From Desulfurococcales archaeon (GTDB taxonomy: Archaea; Thermoproteota; Thermoprotei_A; Sulfolobales; Ignisphaeraceae), in the NCBI GenBank assembly GCA_027037025.1, contig JALWBS010000075.1:1-8915 (forward strand): a stretch of DNA of 8,915 nucleotides, given 5' to 3'. A model generated the notes under the pieces. That model was not told the origin of the DNA. It saw only the letters and a list, made by a program, of their open reading frames with translations, and did not search any database. How positions within the stretch are numbered: the first letter of the stretch is position 1; each line of letters begins with the position of its first letter. The position numbers were made by a program, and so were the translations under genes. Shown here in pieces: positions 1 to 6,327 of the stretch.

Positions 1-294
1 AGAATGTGTCTCGAAGTTGGGCTCTCGGTACCCGAACCACGTTCTCCTCAATGGTACTGGATCCGGTACATCGCTCTAGGCATAGCCGCTTGCCTAGAGG
101 ATATAGAGAACGCGCTAGGTAGCACCACATCTTCCCATCTATTCAATCGCTTGAAGGAGTTAGCGAACCTCGTATACGTTGGTTCTTACAGTAGCGTTGA
201 CGATGAAGAACTGGTATCGCTGCTCAAAACCGTGTGCAGGGATCTTGCATCGAGGCAAATCCTTACACTTGACCACTCTGTATCAACTCTATAG
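1..294 (+). CDS. 3' end of an unidentified protein gene, cut by the window edge
   Basis: The frame is open from the first base and ends at TAG 292-294, giving 97 visible residues. An ATG lies at 4-6, but I see no ribosome binding site because the upstream sequence is missing, so this is most likely the C-terminal part of a longer protein. The visible part has a Trp/Tyr-rich stretch (PQWYWIRYIALGIAACLEDI, about residues 16-35 counted from that ATG), then amphipathic helices rich in Leu and Glu. I see no signal peptide, clear membrane helix, metal-binding cluster or catalytic signature, and I do not recognise the family. Its last 32 bases overlap the end of the NAC gene on the other strand, tail to tail. 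It is judged coding because the frame reaches the edge and its codon use (AGG, CTA/CTC, ATA) resembles its neighbours. Confidence 0.55.
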   Translation, partial: RMCLEVGLSVPEPRSPQWYWIRYIALGIAACLEDIENALGSTTSSHLFNRLKELANLVYVGSYSSVDDEELVSLLKTVCRDLASRQILTLDHSVSTL

Positions 295-649
295 CCTTTG
301 CTATATCTCCCTGAGCTAGTTCCAGAGCTCTTCTAGCGCGCTCTGCATCAACATTGGTGTACTCGGCTACGAACCTAACATCGTCTTCCGATATCTGTAC
401 CGCGTGGATCGGTGCTTCGATCTCCCGCGCGGTTACGATCGCTTCTTCCCTAACGCTCTGCCCAGTTACGTAGAACATCTTCTGTCCTCCGAACTCCATA
501 ACCATTACCTGGGGAGCTTCGATTATCAAAGCTTTGTTCTTGGTCTCTATGACAACCCTTTCAACGTCTTGCATGGTCTCGATCTTCAACCCCATCTTCT
601 TCAGATGCTTTAGCTGACGCTGAAGGTCTCTAGGATTTATAGGGAGCAT
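263..649 (-). CDS. nac: Nascent polypeptide-associated complex protein (archaeal NAC, alpha-type)
   Basis: This encodes a 128-residue protein of the archaeal NAC family, which forms homodimers, binds near the ribosome exit tunnel and contacts emerging chains in the cytoplasm. The layout is typical: a basic N-terminal segment starting MLPINPRDLQRQLKHLKKMG, a beta-rich NAC domain (about 20-75, including VVIETKNKALIIEAPQV and FGGQKMFYVTG), and a C-terminal UBA domain (about 87-126, ISEDDVRFVAEYTNV followed by ARRALELAQGDIAKAIELI). Length matches the family. The ATG at 649 is well placed because AGGAGGT (660-654) sits four bases upstream. The stop TAA at 263 lies inside the end of the convergent gene. 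It diverges from the aCPSF2 gene across 61 bp with one central AT box. The family assignment is firm; the role is known from homologues. Confidence 0.95.
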   Translation of the reverse strand: MLPINPRDLQRQLKHLKKMGLKIETMQDVERVVIETKNKALIIEAPQVMVMEFGGQKMFYVTGQSVREEAIVTAREIEAPIHAVQISEDDVRFVAEYTNVDAERARRALELAQGDIAKAIELIQSGQV

Positions 650-681
650 ACCGACCTCCTATTGAGAGCATAGGTGCAGTG

Positions 682-690
682 AATAAAAAT
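682..690. promoter_or_regulatory. Shared AT box for the divergent NAC and aCPSF2 genes
   Basis: The only AT-rich element in the 61-bp gap between the two start codons is aataaaaat. Read on the plus strand its centre is about 25 nt before the ATG at 711, the archaeal TATA-to-start distance, so the aCPSF2 mRNA could be leaderless or nearly so. Read on the minus strand (atttttatt) the same element would start transcripts near 660, leaving a leader of about ten bases that contains the NAC Shine-Dalgarno sequence. Bidirectional use is inferred from spacing; no mapped start supports it. Confidence 0.45.
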
Positions 691-710
691 GCGGTGTCTG
701 GTGCAAGGAA

Positions 711-1979
711 ATGAGTGTCAAGATAACCGTGCTGGGAGCTGGGCAGGAGGTAGGGCGAGCTGCGATACTAGTTGAGGATAGTAATGAGAACGCTGTGTTG
801 CTCGACTACGGAGTGACTTTCGACGAATCAGACATCCCAGTGCTTCCACTAGGTGTGAAACCCTGTAAGCTTAGAGCCATAGCTGTAACACACGCTCATC
901 TAGACCACGTTGGAGCGGTGCCGATGCTCTTCGTATCCACGAGGAGACCTGTTGTGATGACGGAGCTTACCAAGGAGCTCTCTAAGATGATGATCGAGGA
1001 TATGATGAAGCTCGCCGGATACTACCTACCTTTCGAACACCAGGAGCTCGAAAAGATGCTCGAATGCACAAAAGAAGTTTCGATAGGATCCGAGCTCTGG
1101 CTTGATGGAATAAGGATGGAGCTCATAAACGCTGGGCACATACCGGGCAGCGTAATGATAAGACTAGATATGAAGAATCGAACGATACTCTACACCGGGG
1201 ATGTGAACACCATTGACACTAGGTTGGTCAGAGGAGCTTCGCTTAGCGGTGTAGAGGCAAACGTACTGATAATAGAATCTACTTACGGGAACGTTGATCA
1301 TCCCGATAGGAAGCGTGTAGAGGATAAGTTCATCGAGACCGTGAAGGAGATCATCGAGGAGGGTGGAACAGCCTTAATACCGGCATTCGCCCTCGGACGT
1401 TCCCAAGAGATACTAGCGTTGTTCGCCGAAAGAATGCCCTACGCGGATGTTTACTACGATGGGATGGCTAGAAGGATAATGGATCTGATGCTAGCACACC
1501 CCAGATACATAAACCGAATCGATCTGCTGAAGAAGGCTGCGCAACTCTTTACACCGGTTCAGGGAACAGGTATGAGGAAGAAGATCTTGAAAGAGAAGGG
1601 AGCTGTAATAGTGAGTCCAGCAGGCATGCTGAAGGGAGGACCATCGCTCTACTACTTAAAGAGGCTCTGGAAAGATAGGAAGAGCGCCGTGTTTCTAGTC
1701 AGTTACCAAGCACCGTCAACTCCCGGAAGGAGACTACTTAGCGAAGGAGTTATAGAGGATGGGATGAGTAGAATAGGGGCACGTGTCTACTGGTTCGACT
1801 TCAGTAGCCACGCGGGAGCCTCGGGCTTGATGAGGCTTATAAAAGAGGTTAAAGGATTGGAGAAGGTCATCATAGTTCACGGCAATGACGCTACGGCTTA
1901 CGAACTTGCGTACAAGGTGAAGGAGGAGCTAGGTGTAGACGTGTTCGTGCCGAAGAATGGAGAGAGTGTAGAGGTCTAG
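711..1979 (+). CDS. aCPSF2-type metallo-beta-lactamase/beta-CASP ribonuclease
   Basis: This 422-residue protein belongs to the archaeal CPSF73-like beta-CASP RNases. Zinc-site motifs are all present: D32 (LLDYG), HAHLDH at 61-66, H143 (AGHIPGS) and D164 (YTGD). The beta-CASP motifs are E189 (IESTYG), H367 (FSSHAGA) and H390 (VHGND), with the cassette roughly between 195 and 355. It starts directly at the lactamase domain and lacks the N-terminal KH domains of aCPSF1, the archaeal termination nuclease. This short KH-less form corresponds to aCPSF2, for which 5'-to-3' exoribonuclease activity is known in archaeal homologues, so a role in cytoplasmic RNA decay or processing is expected. The ATG at 711 has only a weak purine stretch before it but lies about 25 nt from the AT box. 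The next gene begins 5 bp after its stop. Confidence 0.93.
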   Translation: MSVKITVLGAGQEVGRAAILVEDSNENAVLLDYGVTFDESDIPVLPLGVKPCKLRAIAVTHAHLDHVGAVPMLFVSTRRPVVMTELTKELSKMMIEDMMKLAGYYLPFEHQELEKMLECTKEVSIGSELWLDGIRMELINAGHIPGSVMIRLDMKNRTILYTGDVNTIDTRLVRGASLSGVEANVLIIESTYGNVDHPDRKRVEDKFIETVKEIIEEGGTALIPAFALGRSQEILALFAERMPYADVYYDGMARRIMDLMLAHPRYINRIDLLKKAAQLFTPVQGTGMRKKILKEKGAVIVSPAGMLKGGPSLYYLKRLWKDRKSAVFLVSYQAPSTPGRRLLSEGVIEDGMSRIGARVYWFDFSSHAGASGLMRLIKEVKGLEKVIIVHGNDATAYELAYKVKEELGVDVFVPKNGESVEV

Positions 1980-1984
1980 AACTA

Positions 1985-2620
1985 ATGGATTTAGAGAACG
2001 CGCGGATAGATATCGAGGCTGTGATCAACAAACTTGGATGCCCACGCGACGACGCCCTCGTTTCAAAGGCTGTAGCCCTGTACTACCGTAAGAGGATCCC
2101 GATAAATCACCTCTTAGCTGAAACGCTGATAGCTCACTACCTAAGGTTTTTCAAGGGTTTTGATCGGGTTGATATAGAGAGGAACGCGGCTAAGCAGAGA
2201 TGCGATGTTTATGCAGAATGCGGATCCCTACGTCTATGTGTAGAGATAGAATTCAATTTCGTTCCCCCACAGCACTCAACGTCTGCATCGGATTACCTCG
2301 TAGCGAGACACGTCAAGAAGCTCCTCTCAATAGCCTCTCAAAAGGACCTCTTTGCAGCCTTTGCCTACCCAAGGTTCGTTGTTCCTTCGATACCGATAGA
2401 GTTTCTAAGACCACCGAGCTCTAGATCCATAGATAGGATTCGTAAGTTAGTGTATGTGACTAGGAGATATTTTCCTATAGACATGGAGGATATCGAGCTC
2501 CTTAAGAACGTATGTGTGTACTCCGTGTATATCTTCGATCTCGGAAGGGGTAAGGTATACGAATTGACTCCTCAAACAACCGAAGTGCTGATAACCCTTT
2601 ACGATGCATTCCTTACCTGA
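1985..2620 (+). CDS. Unknown 211-residue protein with PD-(D/E)XK nuclease-like features
   Basis: I do not recognise a named family. The protein is soluble, without signal peptide or membrane segment. The centre resembles a restriction-like nuclease core: a helix with E46 (LLAETLIAHYL), then D74 at the start of a strand (RCDVYAECG), then a strand ending VEIEFNF with E87 and E89. This is the alpha-beta-beta order of PD-(D/E)XK enzymes with E-x-E instead of E-x-K. Residues 101-125 (ASDYLVARHVKKLL onward) could be the helix after the core. The C-terminal third (YVTRRYFPIDMEDIELL, YIFDLGRGKVYEL) is unassigned. The ATG at 1985 lies 5 bp after the aCPSF2 stop, with GAGGT (1971-1975) inside that gene as a likely binding site, so the two are probably co-transcribed. 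A nucleic-acid role would suit that context, but this is inference. Confidence 0.8.
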   Translation: MDLENARIDIEAVINKLGCPRDDALVSKAVALYYRKRIPINHLLAETLIAHYLRFFKGFDRVDIERNAAKQRCDVYAECGSLRLCVEIEFNFVPPQHSTSASDYLVARHVKKLLSIASQKDLFAAFAYPRFVVPSIPIEFLRPPSSRSIDRIRKLVYVTRRYFPIDMEDIELLKNVCVYSVYIFDLGRGKVYELTPQTTEVLITLYDAFLT

Positions 2621-2682
2621 GTGATGAGCGGGCTATATGCCGAAGAGCGTTGGGAAGGCGTGAGGAGGCCGCGATCGTCTGA
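2621..2682 (+). ncRNA. Candidate box C/D guide sRNA after the 211-residue gene
   Basis: Immediately after the TGA at 2618-2620 comes a perfect box C, GTGATGA (2621-2627), and a perfect box D, CTGA (2679-2682). Between them lie a D'-like CCGA (2640-2643) and a C'-like GTGAGGA (2660-2666), each one base from consensus. Both potential guides, 2628-2639 and 2667-2678, are exactly 12 nt, the favoured archaeal spacing. The D'-C' gap of 16 nt is longer than usual. No strong terminal stem flanks C and D. By the fifth-nucleotide rule the D guide would direct 2'-O-methylation of a U within ACGATCGCGGCC; I cannot confirm a target. An alternative is a hairpin pairing 2660-2668 with 2688-2696, which would bury C'. 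Confidence 0.42.
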
Positions 2683-2696
2683 TAACCCCTCCTCAC
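2660..2696. repeat. Inverted repeat between two convergent genes
   Basis: GTGAGGAGG (2660-2668) is perfectly complementary to CCTCCTCAC (2688-2696), giving a 9-bp stem with a 19-nt loop. A second, outer pair, TGAGTGA (2618-2624) and TCACTCA (2693-2699), joins the two convergent stop codons but shares bases with the first stem, so only one can form at a time. No T-run follows on either strand, which argues against an ordinary archaeal terminator. It may act as a 3'-end structure for either gene, or may be incidental to the overlapping C/D sRNA candidate. Confidence 0.45.
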
Positions 2697-4031
2697 TCAA
2701 TAGAACGACCTCATCTCTGAGCCTCGTAGAACCTCTCTGAACGCGCTTATCAAGACCCCTGGATCTTTGACTTTCCTCTTATCGATGTAGAGCCTTATCA
2801 CGGCGACAGTCTTCGGTATGTGGAACCAGGTGAGCTCGAGCACGCTCTTCCTCATTACCTCTCCGGATGATGGGTAGTACACGTATATCGTATCATCTGA
2901 GAGCATCGGATTGAGAGGAAGTTTCGGGGTATCTACGAAGTAATCCCTTCCCTTAACGAGGTTTAGACCTCGGCGGTTGAGTTGATCCTCGAGACTCTGC
3001 TCTATTATCGATCCGCTCATCGTCAACAAAACCTCTAGAGGTCGTGCTAGGTCGGGCATGGATATCCTATGCTCAGCAACGGCTTTGTAAGGTATTTTCC
3101 TAGACAGAATGTCTCTCGCCTCTTCGAATCCTCGTTCGAGAGCTTTGTTGAGTACGTAGTTGTCGTCCAGTAGAAGGTACTTCTCTATGCAGTTAAGAGC
3201 TTCGTCGAAGTCTATCAAACGCTCTTGATCAACTCTGTGCAGAAGCGTCCCGACGTATCTAGCAGCGGCACGCACGGTTTTGTGGTAATACACTGTCGAG
3301 AACATCCACAACCTAGCGATGATGAGCTGATCCAGTACCTCAGCAGCTTTGCTCTCGATCGCTAACTTGCTTCCGACGAGTTGCGTGCAATGAGCTATTC
3401 GCAACCAATCGATTCCCTGGCCATAGCCGACGCCCGTGTAGTAGGAATCCCTAAGTAGGTAGTCTATGATATCGGTGCTGAACGCTCCCTTGATAATGTA
3501 GAACAGAGCTCTTGCCGAACCCCTACCTAGACTATCCGTTAACGGCCAGGTATCTGGCGAGGTGCTTTCCATAGCCTTCGACAGATCTTTCAAGCTGAAT
3601 CCGCATTCCTCAAGAATGTTTTCGACGTGTTCGGTTATTTCGCTATTCTCTATAATATATGCCCCCACTGATTCGTGGCTAATTCCTCGGGGCATTAGTA
3701 TATAATCCTCGAAGATGTGGCTGAATGGGCCGTGACCTACATCGTGTAGTAGTGCCAGTAGTCGCATGAATACAACGTACCTTACGATATCGCTTCGGGG
3801 AAGGTTTTCCTTGCTCAGTGCCTCCTCCACGAACACCTGTGTTAGATGAGCTACACCGAGGCTATGACTGAACCTGGTATGGACAGCACCTGGGTACACG
3901 AGGTCTGCGACAGCCAGCTGTTTGATACGACGTAGTCTCTGGTAAACGAAGGAATCCACTATCGGCAGCTCATGGGCGTAGATCTTCACGTATCCATGGA
4001 TAGGATCCTTAACAATCTTGTACTCGTTCAT
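2697..4031 (-). CDS. HD-domain phosphohydrolase, dNTPase/SAMHD1-like (COG1078 type)
   Basis: The 444-residue product has the HD motifs of the dNTP triphosphohydrolase family. Counted from the ATG at 4031, these are H56 in TRFSHSLGVAHL, H96-D97 in LLHDVGHGPFSH, and D187 in STDIIDYLLRDSYYTGVGYG, matching the metal ligands of SAMHD1-type enzymes. The conserved opening YKIVKDPIHGYVKI lies at residues 4-17. Homologues hydrolyse dNTPs to nucleoside plus triphosphate; in archaea a nucleotide-pool or defence role is possible but unproven. An in-frame TTG at 4049 would add six residues. I prefer the ATG because family members begin next to the DPIHGY segment and because a TATA element at 4064-4069 would start transcripts near 4040, downstream of the TTG. 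The TTG has a G-rich stretch before it, so it is not excluded. Confidence 0.9.
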   Translation of the reverse strand: MNEYKIVKDPIHGYVKIYAHELPIVDSFVYQRLRRIKQLAVADLVYPGAVHTRFSHSLGVAHLTQVFVEEALSKENLPRSDIVRYVVFMRLLALLHDVGHGPFSHIFEDYILMPRGISHESVGAYIIENSEITEHVENILEECGFSLKDLSKAMESTSPDTWPLTDSLGRGSARALFYIIKGAFSTDIIDYLLRDSYYTGVGYGQGIDWLRIAHCTQLVGSKLAIESKAAEVLDQLIIARLWMFSTVYYHKTVRAAARYVGTLLHRVDQERLIDFDEALNCIEKYLLLDDNYVLNKALERGFEEARDILSRKIPYKAVAEHRISMPDLARPLEVLLTMSGSIIEQSLEDQLNRRGLNLVKGRDYFVDTPKLPLNPMLSDDTIYVYYPSSGEVMRKSVLELTWFHIPKTVAVIRLYIDKRKVKDPGVLISAFREVLRGSEMRSFY

Positions 4032-4063
4032 TGAGATGCAGTTCGTCAACGTTCCTACCCCCA

Positions 4064-4069
4064 GTATAG
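4064..4069 (-). promoter_or_regulatory. Probable TATA box of the HD-domain gene
   Basis: Read on the minus strand the element is CTATAC. Its centre is about 35 nt before the ATG at 4031, predicting a start site near 4040 and a leader of roughly nine bases. It is short, and a second AT-rich stretch (AAAATG, about 4075-4080) is nearby, so the assignment is tentative. Confidence 0.35.
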
Positions 4070-4084
4070 CAACTCATTTTCAAG

Positions 4085-4093
4085 CCTTTAAGG
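4085..4093 (+). promoter_or_regulatory. Possible TATA box of the m5C methyltransferase gene
   Basis: The near-palindrome CCTTTAAGG has its TTTAA core about 42 nt before the GTG at 4131. Transcripts would start near 4115 with a leader of about 16 bases that includes GGGGTGAG (4120-4127), a good match to the anti-Shine-Dalgarno. The two divergent genes here seem to use separate elements, unlike the other divergent pairs in the window. Confidence 0.35.
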
Positions 4094-4130
4094 CGCTTAG
4101 CGGAAAGATGTTTGCGCATGGGGTGAGTAC

Positions 4131-5510
4131 GTGAGCTACCTAACGATCACCGCTAGAGATGTGGAAGCGCTAGTGAAGGCTGTGAAGCTCGGCGAAGAGA
4201 TCAAGCCTAGTCAGCAAGCTAAGAGGGACGTGTTCAACGAGTATGGTATAACGGGTACTTACAAGGATAGGGTGTTGACAGCGATATTCTACGACATTTG
4301 GAAGCGTATAGGGATAATTGATAGGATAGCCGCAGAGCTCACTGGAGTTCATAACGTAGCCATACTTGATCCGTGGTTAAGAGCTGCTTTGCGAGTAGCA
4401 ATAGAGTTACTGCTGTTCGAGAGACACATCAGTAGCAGCGCTAGGGATGCTAAGAACTTCATAGTGAGGTATCTAAAGGGAAGGGTATGCAAGTTTCTTT
4501 CCGACGTAACTCATCCCTACGTAAGCATGTACTTCTGGGACCTTGTGGACAGAATTGCTCAGTACAAAATAGAATTCAAGGATTTCGTTGAGCAGTGGGA
4601 GTACAGGTATCTGGTGTCCTCAACGGTGATAAGAAGGCTAGTGGAGCTAGTAGGTAAGGAAGAGACTAAGAAGATTCTTAGGGCCTTTAACAGAACCCCC
4701 CTCATAAGTGTTAGAGTTAACGTACTCAAGAGCAGCGTTGAAGAGGTAGAGAAAGCGCTTCGCAGCGAAGGCATTGAACCGATAAGGGGTAGATTCGTCG
4801 ACACAGTGCTGAAGTTCAAAGGTCCTTACGATTTTGACCGATCGGAACTGTATTCAGAAGGTAAGATAGTTATTCAAGATGAGGCAGCCGCGCTCGCCTC
4901 GATATTGCTCGACCCAAAACCTAGAGAAACTGTTGTCGATATGTGCGCCGCGCCCGGGGGCAAGACCGAGCACATAGGAGAGCTGATGAGAAACGTTGGA
5001 ACGATATACGCGTTCGATATAGATAGGAAAAGGATTAAGCGTATGAGGGAGCTACTTAAGCGAACAGGTATAACAATAGTTAGGATATACGAAGAAGATG
5101 TTAGGAAGGCGCCCAAGATACTCGGAGAAGAATTCGCGGACAGAGTTCTGCTGGATGCGCCGTGCACCTCAAGCGGGACGATATCTAAGAACCACGAGCT
5201 TCGGTGGAGAATCCAGGAGAAGAAGATATACGAGATGGCGCAGCAGCAACTCGAATTGCTAAGAGTAGCAGTGAAGCTCGTGAAACCGGGAGGCCGGATT
5301 CTCTACACTACGTGCTCGTTGTTCAAAGAAGAGAACGAGGAAGTGGTATCCAAGATCCTTAAGGAGTACGAAGGGGTCCTAAGGCTAGTCCCACTCGATG
5401 GACCCCTGGACCCAGGATTCATCCCAGGAACCATGAGGGCGTGGCCCCATAAACATGGTACGCTCGGCTTCTTCTACGCGTTATTCGAAAAAGTTAAGAG
5501 TTTGCCCTGA
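4131..5510 (+). CDS. RsmB/NSUN-family RNA cytosine-5 methyltransferase with NusB-like N-terminal domain
   Basis: This 459-residue enzyme should transfer a methyl group from SAM to C5 of a cytosine in rRNA or tRNA. Residues 1-165 are helical and NusB-like, the RNA-binding module found in bacterial RsmB. The catalytic domain follows: SVRVNVLK (193-200), the SAM loop DMCAAPGGKT (270-279), acidic residues D296/D298 and D323, DAPC (342-345) with C345, and TTCSLFKEENEEVV (393-406) with C395. The paired cysteines are those of m5C RNA methyltransferases; C395 would form the covalent intermediate and C345 release it. The end, HGTLGFFYALFEK, is typical. The GTG at 4131 is supported by GGTGA (4122-4126) just upstream; no nearby ATG is in frame. 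Which RNA is modified cannot be read from sequence. Confidence 0.92.
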   Translation: MSYLTITARDVEALVKAVKLGEEIKPSQQAKRDVFNEYGITGTYKDRVLTAIFYDIWKRIGIIDRIAAELTGVHNVAILDPWLRAALRVAIELLLFERHISSSARDAKNFIVRYLKGRVCKFLSDVTHPYVSMYFWDLVDRIAQYKIEFKDFVEQWEYRYLVSSTVIRRLVELVGKEETKKILRAFNRTPLISVRVNVLKSSVEEVEKALRSEGIEPIRGRFVDTVLKFKGPYDFDRSELYSEGKIVIQDEAAALASILLDPKPRETVVDMCAAPGGKTEHIGELMRNVGTIYAFDIDRKRIKRMRELLKRTGITIVRIYEEDVRKAPKILGEEFADRVLLDAPCTSSGTISKNHELRWRIQEKKIYEMAQQQLELLRVAVKLVKPGGRILYTTCSLFKEENEEVVSKILKEYEGVLRLVPLDGPLDPGFIPGTMRAWPHKHGTLGFFYALFEKVKSLP

Positions 5511-5539
5511 AAAATGCGGAAATGCAGACGCCCGCGACA

Positions 5540-5578
5540 CCCACGCAACGCTGGCGTATGCCAGTGGATGAGCGTGGG
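5540..5578 (+). other. Structured hairpin with kink-turn-like loop between convergent genes
   Basis: CCCACGC (5540-5546) pairs with GCGTGGG (5572-5578). Inside, CTGGC (5551-5555) pairs with GCCAG (5560-5564) around a GTAT loop, and the inner stem extends by one G-U and one C-G pair. The internal loop is asymmetric, AA against GATGA, which on the plus strand resembles an L7Ae-bound kink-turn (three-base bulge followed by GA), although one of the tandem pairs would be A-A. An ACA triplet follows at 5591-5593. It could be a 3'-UTR structure of the methyltransferase mRNA, an H/ACA-like RNA without a lower stem, or a terminator for the minus-strand JAMM gene, whose transcript would meet a run of five T at 5514-5510. 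Confidence 0.4.
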
Positions 5579-5583
5579 GTCCT

Positions 5584-6291
5584 TTAACCTACAACAATAG
5601 TTGAGGAAATGTGTGCAACGGTACCCAAGGTCTTCTCGAACGACCTCCATAACTTCTCCAACTCGTTCTCTGATGGATACGGCAAGAATAGTAAGTTGCT
5701 TTGTGCTGAAGCAACAACGAACTTTTCAACGGATAGAACTTCGTTGTGGAGATCCTTCAGCGCTTCGATAACATCTACCCAATCGTTTCTAGGGCTCACG
5801 CACGTGATGAACGCTTTATCGCGTGCGACTCGGCTGGCAACGCACTCAACGCGGTATCCAAGCGTTGCAGCATTAGCAACGTCTTCGGGCGTTGGTATGG
5901 GTAGAGGTACGGGGTGTGTATGGAGCATCGCTGTTATGTTTCTACGTATTAGATCATCGATTAGATCGTCAGCGTAGAGCTCTCCTGGTAAACCTCCTCC
6001 GAGGATCGCTACGCCACCATCGTAAAGAGCGTAAAGCTTCTCCACGAGGTATCGAGGATCTAGAGGGTTGATTCCATGCCTTCGAAGTTCGTTCTCAACG
6101 TCCTCTAGATACATATCTGCGTACCTCAGCGCTGCGCTTCTCGGTATCAACGGTAGGTGCTCAGCCTCTACGACCGATGGTGAGCAAACCAATTCGTCTA
6201 CCAGGTACGATGCAAACATTTTCGTGATGCTCTTCACGATCATTTGCAGCACCGGATCTGGTGTAATTGTTACTGAACCTATTAAGTCCAC
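5584..6291 (-). CDS. JAMM/MPN (JAB1) metalloprotease-like protein
   Basis: The 235-residue product contains HTHPVPLPIPTPED at 124-137, which fits the zinc signature H-x-H-x7-(S/T)-x2-D of JAMM/MPN+ peptidases with H124, H126, T134 and D137. Thr replaces the usual Ser. The catalytic Glu expected in an earlier strand is not certain; E84 and E104 are candidates. Archaeal relatives cleave isopeptide-linked ubiquitin-like SAMPs, but the long helical N-terminal region (1-90) and the C-terminal part are not ones I can assign, so the substrate is open. The start is GTG at 6291, because the ATG at 6293 is out of frame and stops after three codons. No Shine-Dalgarno is visible; TTAAAC (about 6320-6325) could be a TATA box. 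It lies 36 bp after the PiT-like gene on the same strand, so co-transcription is plausible. Confidence 0.78.
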   Translation of the reverse strand: MDLIGSVTITPDPVLQMIVKSITKMFASYLVDELVCSPSVVEAEHLPLIPRSAALRYADMYLEDVENELRRHGINPLDPRYLVEKLYALYDGGVAILGGGLPGELYADDLIDDLIRRNITAMLHTHPVPLPIPTPEDVANAATLGYRVECVASRVARDKAFITCVSPRNDWVDVIEALKDLHNEVLSVEKFVVASAQSNLLFLPYPSENELEKLWRSFEKTLGTVAHISSTIVVG

Positions 6292-6327
6292 ATCTTTGTT
6301 TAGAGAAGGTGTTAGGAACTTGTTTAA

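Noticed and set aside
404..613. Open frame of 69 codons on the plus strand
   Set aside because: It lies wholly inside the NAC gene on the opposite strand, has no binding site and resembles no protein family.
954..960. GTGATGA box-C-like heptamer in the aCPSF2 gene
   Set aside because: No CTGA follows at guide distance; it is explained by the codons for a Val-Met segment.
5804..5810. GTGATGA box-C-like heptamer within the JAMM gene
   Set aside because: No CTGA lies within 20 nt downstream and no C'/D' pair is present.
5609..5977. Open frame of 122 codons on the plus strand
   Set aside because: It is antisense to the JAMM gene; its Ser/Thr/Arg-rich composition is typical of a reverse reading of a real gene.
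6283..6293. ATG TGG ACT TAA minimal frame overlapping the JAMM GTG start, considered as a regulatory leader peptide
   Set aside because: It is three codons long with no binding site; ATG next to GTG here is most simply coincidence.
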